A DNA stretch of 64,000 nt. Source: Actinoplanes solisilvae. GTDB taxonomy: Bacteria > Actinomycetota > Actinomycetes > Mycobacteriales > Micromonosporaceae. Shown one piece after another: positions 27,550 to 34,867 of the stretch. A program made the translations under genes and the position numbers. The stretch is from the NCBI RefSeq assembly GCF_003999975.1, contig NZ_RJAC01000004.1, positions 310,001 to 374,000 of the forward strand, written 5' to 3'. How positions within the stretch are numbered: position 1 is the first letter of the stretch; each line of letters begins with the position of its first letter. The notes below the pieces were generated by a model, which had not been told where the DNA came from, ran no database searches, and saw only the letters and a list, made by a program, of their open reading frames with translations.

Positions 27550-27939
27550 CTACCACTCGCGCCATTCGTCGGTGAGTGCCGAGCGGTCCAGGTCGCGGCG
27601 GCCGGTGAGGGCCTCGACGTCGACGCCGGCCTCGGTCAGGGCGTCGTCCAGATGTTCGGCCAGTTCCTCGCGGGTCATCGTGTCGATCTCGCCCTGGTCG
27701 GCCGCGTTGATGGCGGTCACGACGCGTTCGACGGCTGACCATGCGGCCGCGTCGTCGGTGGGGTCGAGGCGGGCGAGGTCTTGCTCGTAGCGTTGCAGGG
27801 CGGCGTCGACCTGGGCGATGAAGTCGGCCGGCCACGCCCTCGCCGCGTAGGCCTGGTCGGGCGGCAGCGTCCCCGCGGCCACGGCCGCCTCCTGCGCGGC
27901 CACCTCGCGAGCCCACCCCAGCGTCAGTCGCTCGATCAT
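27550..27939 (-). CDS. 129-aa acidic hypothetical protein
   Basis: I do not recognise a family. The protein is almost entirely helical and acidic, with no membrane segment or cysteine. Recognisable stretches are IERLTLGWAREVAAQEAAV at the N-terminus and INAADQGEIDTMTREELAE in the middle. The ATG is preferred over a TTG two codons upstream. Neither has a strong ribosome site. It is convergent with the hydrolase gene, 22 bp apart. Confidence 0.6.
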   Translation of the reverse strand: MIERLTLGWAREVAAQEAAVAAGTLPPDQAYAARAWPADFIAQVDAALQRYEQDLARLDPTDDAAAWSAVERVVTAINAADQGEIDTMTREELAEHLDDALTEAGVDVEALTGRRDLDRSALTDEWREW

Positions 27940-28108
27940 GGGCAAACATTAGCCGATCACCCGGTGTGAATGATTTCACGGCGGCCGATCACTCAATTCC
28001 AAGTCAATTCCAAACGACCATCGAAAAGCACGGCCCTGAACTGGGAACGTCACCCCCGGAAATCGCTCCGCGACAGTCCTCCCGGCCATTACCGAATAGC
28101 GCCTCCGT

Positions 28109-28137
28109 TTGATCGTCAAGGGTCGCCGGGCTAGTTT
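28109..28137 (+). promoter_or_regulatory. Candidate promoter for a leaderless GNAT transcript
   Basis: TTGATC (28109-28114) and TAGTTT (28132-28137) are separated by 17 bp, and the -10 ends 7 bases before the ATG at 28145. Transcription would therefore start at or next to the start codon, which agrees with the lack of any ribosome-binding site. Confidence 0.45.
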
Positions 28138-28144
28138 TCCGCCC

Positions 28145-28927
28145 ATGTCGATTCGCCAGCAAGCGAACCTCGTCGAGGCCTACGGCACGATCGCCGCCGG
28201 CACGCACCACGGCACCGTCGCGAGAGTGTTCGCCGCCAACCGCGCCTATCTGCTCGGCTGGCACGACGGCCCCGCCGAGGGCGACCTCTATCGCAGCGGG
28301 GTGCCGCACCCTCCCCTCAACGGCGTTGTCCGCGTGCAAGGTCAACCCCTTTCCCAGGCGTACGCCGCAGCGCGCGAGCGCCTGGCCGGGCTGCCCCGCG
28401 TGTGGTGGGTCGGCCCCGACAGCGACCCGGGAACCGCCGACGGGCTGCTCGAGCTGGGCGCGCTCCCCCTATTCGACCGGATGCCGGTGATGGTCGCAAA
28501 GACGTCAACCGTCGCCGACGCGGACGGGCCCGACGAGAGCATCAACATCGAGGAAGCCACCGACGTCGCCGAGTTCGTCTCCGCGTACGCCCGGGTCTCG
28601 GGCATCCCGGAGGCGGGCGTGCCGACGGCCGTCGAGCGGGAGAAGTCGTTCGACGTGCTGCGTCTGGTGGGCCGCCTCGCGGACGGCCGGGTCGCCGGCA
28701 CCGCGGAGGCGTTCTACTGCGACGGCCTGGTACTCCTGTATTTCATCGGCACCCAGCCCGAGCATCGCCGCCGCGGTATCGGCACCGCGATGACCCGGGC
28801 CGTACTGCGGCAGGCCGCCGCCCGCGGAGTGGAGACTGCGGCTTTGACGTCGAGCGCGATGGGCGAGCCGGTCTACCGCCGCCTGGGTTTCCGCGAGATC
28901 GCGGACTACCGGGTGTTCGCGTTCTGA
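28145..28927 (+). CDS. GNAT-family N-acetyltransferase
   Basis: This 260-aa protein has a divergent N-terminal half and a C-terminal GNAT domain. The acetyl-CoA-binding motif A is TQPEHRRRGIGTAMTRAVL, followed by GEPVYRRLGFREIADYRVF. The acceptor is unknown. It has no partner genes and is probably expressed alone from the promoter just upstream. Confidence 0.88.
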   Translation: MSIRQQANLVEAYGTIAAGTHHGTVARVFAANRAYLLGWHDGPAEGDLYRSGVPHPPLNGVVRVQGQPLSQAYAAARERLAGLPRVWWVGPDSDPGTADGLLELGALPLFDRMPVMVAKTSTVADADGPDESINIEEATDVAEFVSAYARVSGIPEAGVPTAVEREKSFDVLRLVGRLADGRVAGTAEAFYCDGLVLLYFIGTQPEHRRRGIGTAMTRAVLRQAAARGVETAALTSSAMGEPVYRRLGFREIADYRVFAF

Positions 28928-29695
28928 CCGGCCGGGCCGAGCACCTCGGCACCAGCGCTCAAACTCGCCCGCGCCCCGGCGCCGCGAAAGGGTGGGGATG
29001 ACGTGACGACGGCGCTGAACCGACACCAGCAGAAGACGGTACAGCTGAGCACGACGCCGCCGAACAATCGGGAAGGGTTGCGCGGCCCCGCCCACACTGT
29101 GGGATCGCGAGACCATTTCGCGTTCTGCCCGTAATCGCCGGGCAACGAAGCCGAAAGGTCGAGGCTTACCTCCCTTTCGCCGCCCGGCGTGCCCGATCAC
29201 GCCCTTCCTCGCCGCCTGAGCGGTTGTGCATTTGACGCATCAGCGAAGCATGTAAATTCGTCGGCACGATGATCGTTTTAGCGTGATCAGAAGCCTTTTA
29301 GCGACGGCACGACCCGGTCCGGAGGTACGACCCGAATTGCGGGAAAGGCATTTGGACGCAACCCCATCGAAACGGGCGGCCGAAACCTCGCTCGATCATG
29401 CATTTGCGCAGCTCAGTGACGTGTTATGTGAATGTCTCAATTTGTGAAGAACGATTCGTACGTCCGACCCCACCCGTCACTCGGATGATGTGACCCCACG
29501 TGGCCGGCCGGTAACGTTCGTGCCCTCATGAACAAGCGGTCAACGGTGGCCGCTGTACCCATTCCGAGAACTGACGACGGTCCCGTACGGGCCCGGCTCG
29601 CCATTTGTCGTCCGCAAGTCATGCCGGTTCGAGTGACGTTTTCGAGCCGCCTTATTGCCGCTTCCGGTGAATGGGAACTGCGAAATGCGAACACC
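28928..29695. other. Long non-coding leader/promoter region of the exopolysaccharide locus
   Basis: About 770 bp without a convincing gene. Its last part is clearly less GC-rich than the surroundings. TTTTAGCG occurs at 29276 and 29296, exactly 20 bp apart, each near a CGGCACGA motif. TTGACG (29232) and TAAATT (29253) could be a promoter with a short 15-bp spacer. A longer reading of the sugar-transferase gene (ATG at 29528) would use part of this region. The stretch 29330-29400 has hairpin potential but matches no riboswitch I can identify with confidence. Confidence 0.6.
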
Positions 29696-31207
29696 ATGTT
29701 GACTTACTGGAACACTGATCGGGTCGATGCACGGCTGAGCCCGGTCAAGACGTCGACTACCCATTGGGAAACGCGGTACCGGGCGAGGCTCGCCCTGATC
29801 GACGGTTCGGCCGGCGCGCTCGGCGCCGCGATCGCCTACCTCGTACGTCCGGGCGCCGACCGTGCCGTCTGGGACGCCGATTCGTACGCCGCCGTGGCTC
29901 TTCTCGCCCCGCTCGTGTGGACGGTCGTCCTCGCCGTCGTGCAGTCGCGAGCACCGCGACCGCTGGGCGACGGCCGCACCGACGTACGGGATCTGCTTGT
30001 GGCCGCCGTCGTGGTGCTCGCCGGCATCGCGTGGCTGACGTGGGCCACCACCGTGCAGGTGCCGCGTGACTTCATCCTGCTCATGCTCGGCGTGGCCGTC
30101 GGCGCTGCTCTCGCCGGACGCACGGTGCTGCGGCTCGACCTGCGGCGCAGCCGGCGGCGCGGGCAGCGTCAGCATCTCGTGCTCGCCGTCGGCCGCGCCC
30201 CGGCCGTCGAGGCACTGATGATGCAGCTGCGGCGCGACAAGCACCACAGCGCCCGCCTGGTCGGCTGCTGCGTCCCGGCGGCGGGCGACGGAACTGCGGC
30301 CGCGGGCGACGGAACTGCGACGGCGGGCGACGACGTCTCACCGGCGCTCGACGGCATCCCGGTGATCAGAGGCTTCACCGACGTGGTGACCGCCGTACGC
30401 CGGGTCGGCGCCGACACCGTGGCCGTGCTTCCGTGCCCCGAGCTCAACCCGATCGACCTGCGCCGGCTCGCCTGGGGCATCGAGAACCAGTCCGCCCGGT
30501 TCGTGATGATCCCCGGGCTGGTCGACGTGGCCGGCCCGCGCCTGGCCGTCGGGCCGGTGGGCGACCTGCCGGTGCTGCACGTGCGGCACCCCAAGTTGTC
30601 CGGCTTCGGCTGGCTGATCAAGGGCGTGCTCGACCGCTTGGCCGCACTGCTGGCTCTGATGCTGCTGGCCCCGGTGCTGATCACCGTCGCGGTGCTCGTG
30701 CGGCTGCGGTCGCCCGGGCCCGCGCTGTTCCGCCAGACCCGCATCGGCATGCACGGCCGCGAGTTCACCCTGCTGAAGTTCCGCACCATGCACGTGGGAG
30801 CCGAGCACCAGCGGGCCGCGCTGAACGTCACCAACATCAACGAGGACGGGCTGCTGTTCAAGGCGCGCGACGATCCGCGGATCACCCCGCTGGGCGCGGT
30901 GCTGCGCCGCTGGTCGCTCGACGAGCTGCCCCAGCTCCTGAACGTGCTGGCCGGCTCGATGTCGCTGGTCGGCCCTCGGCCACCGCTGCCCGAGGAGGTC
31001 GTCCGCTACGGCGCCTACGTGTCGCGGCGGCTGGCCGTCAAGCCCGGCCTGACCGGCCTCTGGCAGGTGAGCGGCCGCTCCGACCTGTCGTGGGACGAGG
31101 CGGTCCGGCTCGACCTGAAGTACGTCGACAACTGGTCGCTCGGTCTGGACGCCGCCGTCCTCTGGCGCACCCTCCCCGCCGTGCTGAACCACACCGGCGC
31201 CTACTGA
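29696..31207 (+). CDS. Priming sugar-1-phosphate transferase (exopolysaccharide initiation)
   Basis: This 503-aa membrane protein transfers the first sugar phosphate to undecaprenyl phosphate. It has an N-terminal membrane region of about four helices, a nucleotide-binding-like middle, another helix (LLALMLLAPVLITVAVLV), and the catalytic bacterial sugar transferase domain: FRQTRIGMHGREFTLLKFRT, the DELPQLLNVLAGSMSLVGPR core and PGLTGLWQVSGRSDLSWDEA. The start at 29696 precedes the recognisable part; an in-frame ATG at 29528 is the alternative. A 21-bp in-frame tandem repeat lies in the middle linker. It heads the locus that runs to 44350. Confidence 0.92.
   Translation: MLTYWNTDRVDARLSPVKTSTTHWETRYRARLALIDGSAGALGAAIAYLVRPGADRAVWDADSYAAVALLAPLVWTVVLAVVQSRAPRPLGDGRTDVRDLLVAAVVVLAGIAWLTWATTVQVPRDFILLMLGVAVGAALAGRTVLRLDLRRSRRRGQRQHLVLAVGRAPAVEALMMQLRRDKHHSARLVGCCVPAAGDGTAAAGDGTATAGDDVSPALDGIPVIRGFTDVVTAVRRVGADTVAVLPCPELNPIDLRRLAWGIENQSARFVMIPGLVDVAGPRLAVGPVGDLPVLHVRHPKLSGFGWLIKGVLDRLAALLALMLLAPVLITVAVLVRLRSPGPALFRQTRIGMHGREFTLLKFRTMHVGAEHQRAALNVTNINEDGLLFKARDDPRITPLGAVLRRWSLDELPQLLNVLAGSMSLVGPRPPLPEEVVRYGAYVSRRLAVKPGLTGLWQVSGRSDLSWDEAVRLDLKYVDNWSLGLDAAVLWRTLPAVLNHTGAY
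30281..30331 (+). repeat. In-frame 21-bp tandem repeat inside the sugar transferase gene
   Basis: The unit beginning GCGGGCGACGGAACTGCG recurs at 30281 and 30302, with a partial third at 30323. It encodes AAGDGTA repeated with period seven residues, in a linker before the catalytic domain. Unit number could vary without breaking the frame. Confidence 0.8.
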
Positions 31208-31241
31208 CCCGCCCGTCGCGACCCCCAGGAGTTATCGCGAG

Positions 31242-31838
31242 ATGATCACCGCCCTCATCTGTGACCACCATCGTCTGTTCGCCGAGACGTTCGCGGGCGC
31301 CCTGCGCGCTGCGGGTGCCGACGTCCGAGTCGCCGCCGACCCGGGGCAGGCCCTCGAGAGCCTGTCGTCCGATCCGGCCGACCGGGTGGTGATGAGCCTG
31401 CACTTCCCCGACCAGGCCGGCCCGGCGGCGATCCGTCAGATCCGGCTCCGCTGGCCGCTGACGCATGTGTCGAGCCTCGGCGGCGCGGAACCGGCCGTCG
31501 GCGTGTCCGCCGCGCTGTGCAAGACGCGGCCGCTCGCCGAGCTCGTGGAGGCGGTCGTCCGCGGCGGGACGACGCCGCCCCGGGTGATCCGTCCCCGCCC
31601 GCCGATCCGTACGGCCCGGGTCGACGCGGCCATCCTCGCCGCCCGCTTCCTCACCGACCGCGAACGCGACGTGCTGAAGTTGCTGGTCGGCGCGCAGCCG
31701 ACGTTGCAGATCGCCGACGAGCTCGGCATCAGCGTCACCACGACCCGCGGCTACGTGCAGTCGATCCTGTCCAAGCTCGGCGTGCACTCCCGGATCGAGG
31801 CGGTCTCGTACGCGGTCCGGCACTCGGTGGTGTCTTGA
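31242..31838 (+). CDS. Atypical LuxR-type response regulator
   Basis: This 198-aa protein has an N-terminal receiver-like domain (ALICDHHRLFAETFAGALRA) and a C-terminal NarL/LuxR helix-turn-helix (FLTDRERDVLKLLVGAQPTL, then ISVTTTRGYVQSILSKLGVH). At the phospho-acceptor position the expected Asp is Ser (RVVMSLHFP), so phosphorylation is unlikely, although the later Lys (LCKTRPL) is kept. It probably acts as a phosphorylation-independent or ligand-responsive regulator of the exopolysaccharide genes that surround it. Its stop overlaps the next start (TTGA). Confidence 0.88.
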   Translation: MITALICDHHRLFAETFAGALRAAGADVRVAADPGQALESLSSDPADRVVMSLHFPDQAGPAAIRQIRLRWPLTHVSSLGGAEPAVGVSAALCKTRPLAELVEAVVRGGTTPPRVIRPRPPIRTARVDAAILAARFLTDRERDVLKLLVGAQPTLQIADELGISVTTTRGYVQSILSKLGVHSRIEAVSYAVRHSVVS

Positions 31839-32767
31839 AACGCTGGGGCGCGCTCGGCGCGGCGGTGCTTCTCGCGGCCGTCGCGGCTTCGTGCGCGTCC
31901 GAGCCCCCGCCCAGGCGGGCACCGTCGGTGGCGGTGGCGACGGTCGCCGGTTGGTGGCACACCGAGCTCGACGACGTCCCGCTCGGCACCGCCGAGGGCG
32001 ACAACGCGGTCGCCTCGGCCCTGGCCCGCCAGTGGTCGCACTTCGGCCAGGGCGAGATCGCCGCCTACGGCCGTCCCGTGATCGCGTCGACCCAGAGCGG
32101 CGGTCTGCCGCCGCTGCCCGGGGGTGAGGACCACGCCGTCCGGCTGGACCACGAGCCGGGCGACCCCGCCTCGCACCGCAAGCTCTACAAGTCGTTCAGC
32201 GCCGCGAACTGGCCCACCGGCGCCGAGCCGTTCAGTCAGCTCGACGGCTCGCCGGAAGACGTATCCGCTCGCTACATCGTCTACGAATACGTCGACGGCG
32301 CGCGGCTGAGCCTGACCGAGCGCGGCTGGATCAACCTCGCCCAGTTCAAGGAGGGCTACGCCACCGCCGACGGCAAGCACGTCAGCGATCCGTCCTGGTG
32401 GCTCGTGGTCTATCAGCGCGACGGGCAGCTGTTCCTCGACCTCGCCCATTACGAGGAGGGGCGCATCGCCGGGCCGCGGCTCGACTTCCAGCAGTACCTG
32501 AACCGGTGGCTGAAGATCGAACTGCGGGTCTACCAGGGCGACCGGGTCGAGGTCTATCTCGACGACCGCCTGTTCGACGTGGGCCGCCAGGCCGAGTACC
32601 CGGTGGGCCGCATGCGCTTTCCCGGCCGGCCCGCCGGCGCCGGGGGTCCGACGGTGACCCGGCCCGAGGGCTGGATCTTCGGCGTCGGCAACTACTCCAA
32701 CCCGGAAGATCCCCGCTCCGGCAGCCTGGTGCACGTGGGCCCGGCCGCGGTGCTGCCGCTGCCATGA
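31835..32767 (+). CDS. Lipoprotein with polysaccharide-lyase-like jelly-roll
   Basis: This 310-aa lipoprotein has lipobox AAVAASC at about residue 20. The body resembles the concanavalin-like jelly-roll of heparin-lyase I-type proteins: WWLVVYQRDGQLFLDLAHY, WLKIELRVYQGDRVEVYLDD and GWIFGVGNYSNPED. The TTG start overlaps the regulator stop; the next gene overlaps its own stop (ATGA). It may bind or cleave the locus's polysaccharide at the cell surface. The similarity is by fold pattern, so catalysis is uncertain. Confidence 0.72.
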   Translation: MKRWGALGAAVLLAAVAASCASEPPPRRAPSVAVATVAGWWHTELDDVPLGTAEGDNAVASALARQWSHFGQGEIAAYGRPVIASTQSGGLPPLPGGEDHAVRLDHEPGDPASHRKLYKSFSAANWPTGAEPFSQLDGSPEDVSARYIVYEYVDGARLSLTERGWINLAQFKEGYATADGKHVSDPSWWLVVYQRDGQLFLDLAHYEEGRIAGPRLDFQQYLNRWLKIELRVYQGDRVEVYLDDRLFDVGRQAEYPVGRMRFPGRPAGAGGPTVTRPEGWIFGVGNYSNPEDPRSGSLVHVGPAAVLPLP

Positions 32768-33603
32768 GGGCGACACGGTGGGCCGCGGCCGCGACGGCCG
32801 TGCTCCTGACGGCCGCCTGCGCCGAGGCCGTCCAGCCGGTCGCCCAGCCGAAACCGAGCCTGCCGTCACCGTCTCCGGTGGTGGCCAAGGCCCGTACGAC
32901 GCTGGACTGGGAGACGGCCCGCCAGCAGACCGTTCCCGGCCACGCCCCGCCCGGCTGGTCCGGCGAGTACACGCCCGAGCAGGTCTACAAGGACACCGGC
33001 GAGCCGCAGGTACGCGTCGCCCGGGTGCCGGAACCGGTGCGCGCGGGCGGCGCGTCGGCCCGCTTCGAGCTGCGCCGGGGCGACCCGGCCGTCAACCACA
33101 GCACCCAGGCCGACCTGTCCACCCAGTTCGAGCCGCGCGGCGCCGAACGCTGGTACGCCTTCAGCTTCTACCTGCCGTCCGACTGGGCCCGCGACCGTAC
33201 GCCGGAGATCCTCGCGCAGTTCCACCAGCACTACCAGCTCGACGGCGAACCACCGCTGGCGATCGCGATCAGCGACGGCGAGTGGGAGCTGCAGACCGCC
33301 CGGGACGGCCACAGCGACGTCACCCGCGTCGGCGCGTACCGGACCGGCGCCTGGACCGACTGGCTGGTGCACGCGCGCTGGACGCCCGACCGCACCGGCA
33401 TCCTGCAGATCTGGCGCGACGGCAAGCCGGTCCCTGGCTTCGGCAACCGGCGCGGCCCCAACACCTACCGCAGCAAGTACGGCATCTACCTGAAGGTCGG
33501 TCTCTACAAATGGGCGTGGTCGTCCGGCACGAACCGCCGCGTGATGTACCTGGACGAGCTGCGGATCGCCGACACCCGCGCCGGGGTGGCGATCCCCCGC
33601 TAG
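32764..33603 (+). CDS. Heparin-lyase-I-family (PL20-like) lipoprotein
   Basis: This 279-aa lipoprotein has lipobox LLTAAC. The jelly-roll shows RWYAFSFYLPSDWARD, ILAQFHQHYQLDG, WTDWLVHARWTPDRTG, and NTYRSKYGIYLKVGLYKW, the pattern of polysaccharide lyase 20/heparin lyase I proteins that act on glucuronan-like polymers. It overlaps the preceding lyase-like gene. Together with the UDP-sugar dehydrogenase encoded at 36376, this fits an uronic-acid-containing polymer being trimmed or released. A hairpin follows its stop. Confidence 0.85.
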   Translation: MRATRWAAAATAVLLTAACAEAVQPVAQPKPSLPSPSPVVAKARTTLDWETARQQTVPGHAPPGWSGEYTPEQVYKDTGEPQVRVARVPEPVRAGGASARFELRRGDPAVNHSTQADLSTQFEPRGAERWYAFSFYLPSDWARDRTPEILAQFHQHYQLDGEPPLAIAISDGEWELQTARDGHSDVTRVGAYRTGAWTDWLVHARWTPDRTGILQIWRDGKPVPGFGNRRGPNTYRSKYGIYLKVGLYKWAWSSGTNRRVMYLDELRIADTRAGVAIPR

Positions 33604-33606
33604 AGA

Positions 33607-33636
33607 GCCTCCGGGCTCGAGGTCTGCCCTGGAGGC
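33607..33636. terminator. Hairpin between convergent genes
   Basis: GCCTCCGGGC pairs with GCCCTGGAGGC, a 10-bp stem with one bulged base, 5 bp after the lyase stop and 54 bp before the end of the convergent glycosyltransferase gene. It could terminate transcription from either side. Confidence 0.5.
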
Positions 33637-33689
33637 CCGGTGCAGGCATCTGGTTCGCACAGCCGTTCCCCCGAGGCCCCTCTCTGGGT

Positions 33690-34733
33690 CTAACGGGCGC
33701 CGGTGCGGTAGAACGCCGCGAGCCGCTGCATCGTGACCTCGGGTGAGTGCGAGCGCAGGTATTCGGCCCGGCCGGCGGCGCCGTCGCGGCGGGCCCGTTC
33801 CGGGTCGCACAGATAGGCGATGAGGGCGTCGGCCAGCCGCTCGGCGTCACCCGGGTCGACGACCGTCCCCACGCCCGCGAGCAGGTGGGGCATCGCGCCG
33901 ACCGTGCTTCCCACCACCGGTCGCGCGGCGGCCATCGCCTCGAGCACGAACATCGGCATGCCCTCGGCCCGCGACGGCAGCACGGCCACCCGTGCCTCGC
34001 CCAGCCGCTTGCGGATCTCCTCGGCCGAGACCGCGCCCAGCCACCGCACCCCGGGCACGCCGTCGACGTCGATGCCGCCGGGCGGGCCGGCCACCATCAG
34101 TCGCGCGCCGGGCACCGCCGCGGTCACGGCCGGCCAGGCGCGCAGCAGCACGTCGACGCCCTTGCGCCGGGAGACCTCACCCGCGAAGAGCACGATGGGG
34201 TCCGCCGCATCGTCCGCGGGCGCCCACTCCGGGCGGACCGGCCCCGGGTTCGGCAGCAGGGTGACGGGGGTTCTCGGCGCGAGGTCCCGTACGACGGCCA
34301 GGGCCTCGTCGTTGAGCACCGCCACCGCGTCGGCCCGGCGCAGCACGCGGCTGTAGAGCATCCGCCAGGAGGGCTGTTCGCTCGTGGCGACGAACTGTGA
34401 GCCGTGCACGGTGACGACAACCGGGTAGTCCAGGGCTGATACGGCCTGGATGAGCGCGCCTTCCCGGCCGAACGAGCCGCGCTGACTCACGTGGACGTGC
34501 ACGAGCACGCCTTCGCGGTGGCGGTGGGTCCGGAGCGCGGCCAGCTGGCGGGCGGCGTCCAGCGCGACGATCGCGCTGCGGCCGCGGGCTCCGGGCCGCC
34601 AGCTCGTCACCTGACGCACTGTTGTCTGCTCCGAGAGCATCGACACATACGTACGGATGACCGTCGCGATGCCGCCGACGGCGGTGGGATCGGGTCCGAC
34701 CTGCACGATCGTGGGCCAGGCGTAGTTCGGCAC
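33690..34733 (-). CDS. Family-4 glycosyltransferase
   Basis: This 347-aa cytosolic GT-B enzyme has an N-terminal motif IVQVGPDPTAVGGIATVI, the donor-site region VLFAGEVSRRKGVDVLLRAW, and the C-terminal SRAEGMPMFVLEAMAAARPV carrying the EX7E motif. The GTG start has AGGA seven bases upstream; a GTG at 34775 would add 14 unlikely residues. It is the only glycosyltransferase of the locus on the minus strand and is divergent from the chain-length gene. The donor sugar is unknown. Confidence 0.92.
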   Translation of the reverse strand: MPNYAWPTIVQVGPDPTAVGGIATVIRTYVSMLSEQTTVRQVTSWRPGARGRSAIVALDAARQLAALRTHRHREGVLVHVHVSQRGSFGREGALIQAVSALDYPVVVTVHGSQFVATSEQPSWRMLYSRVLRRADAVAVLNDEALAVVRDLAPRTPVTLLPNPGPVRPEWAPADDAADPIVLFAGEVSRRKGVDVLLRAWPAVTAAVPGARLMVAGPPGGIDVDGVPGVRWLGAVSAEEIRKRLGEARVAVLPSRAEGMPMFVLEAMAAARPVVGSTVGAMPHLLAGVGTVVDPGDAERLADALIAYLCDPERARRDGAAGRAEYLRSHSPEVTMQRLAAFYRTGAR

Positions 34734-34867
34734 CCGTGCATCCTGCGCGCGGCGCCGGCGGCCCGGACCCTGCACGCGACGTAGTCCTGTTGCTGGGTCA
34801 CTACCCCCGGTGAGGTCCGTACCGTCCTCTCCGTCGGTCGCTGTGGCGTAGCAAGGAGTCGATGTTC

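Noticed and set aside
29330-29400. Cyclic di-GMP riboswitch ahead of the exopolysaccharide locus
   Set aside because: A few short elements resemble the consensus, but I could not form the required stems in order. Kept only as something to test with a covariance model.
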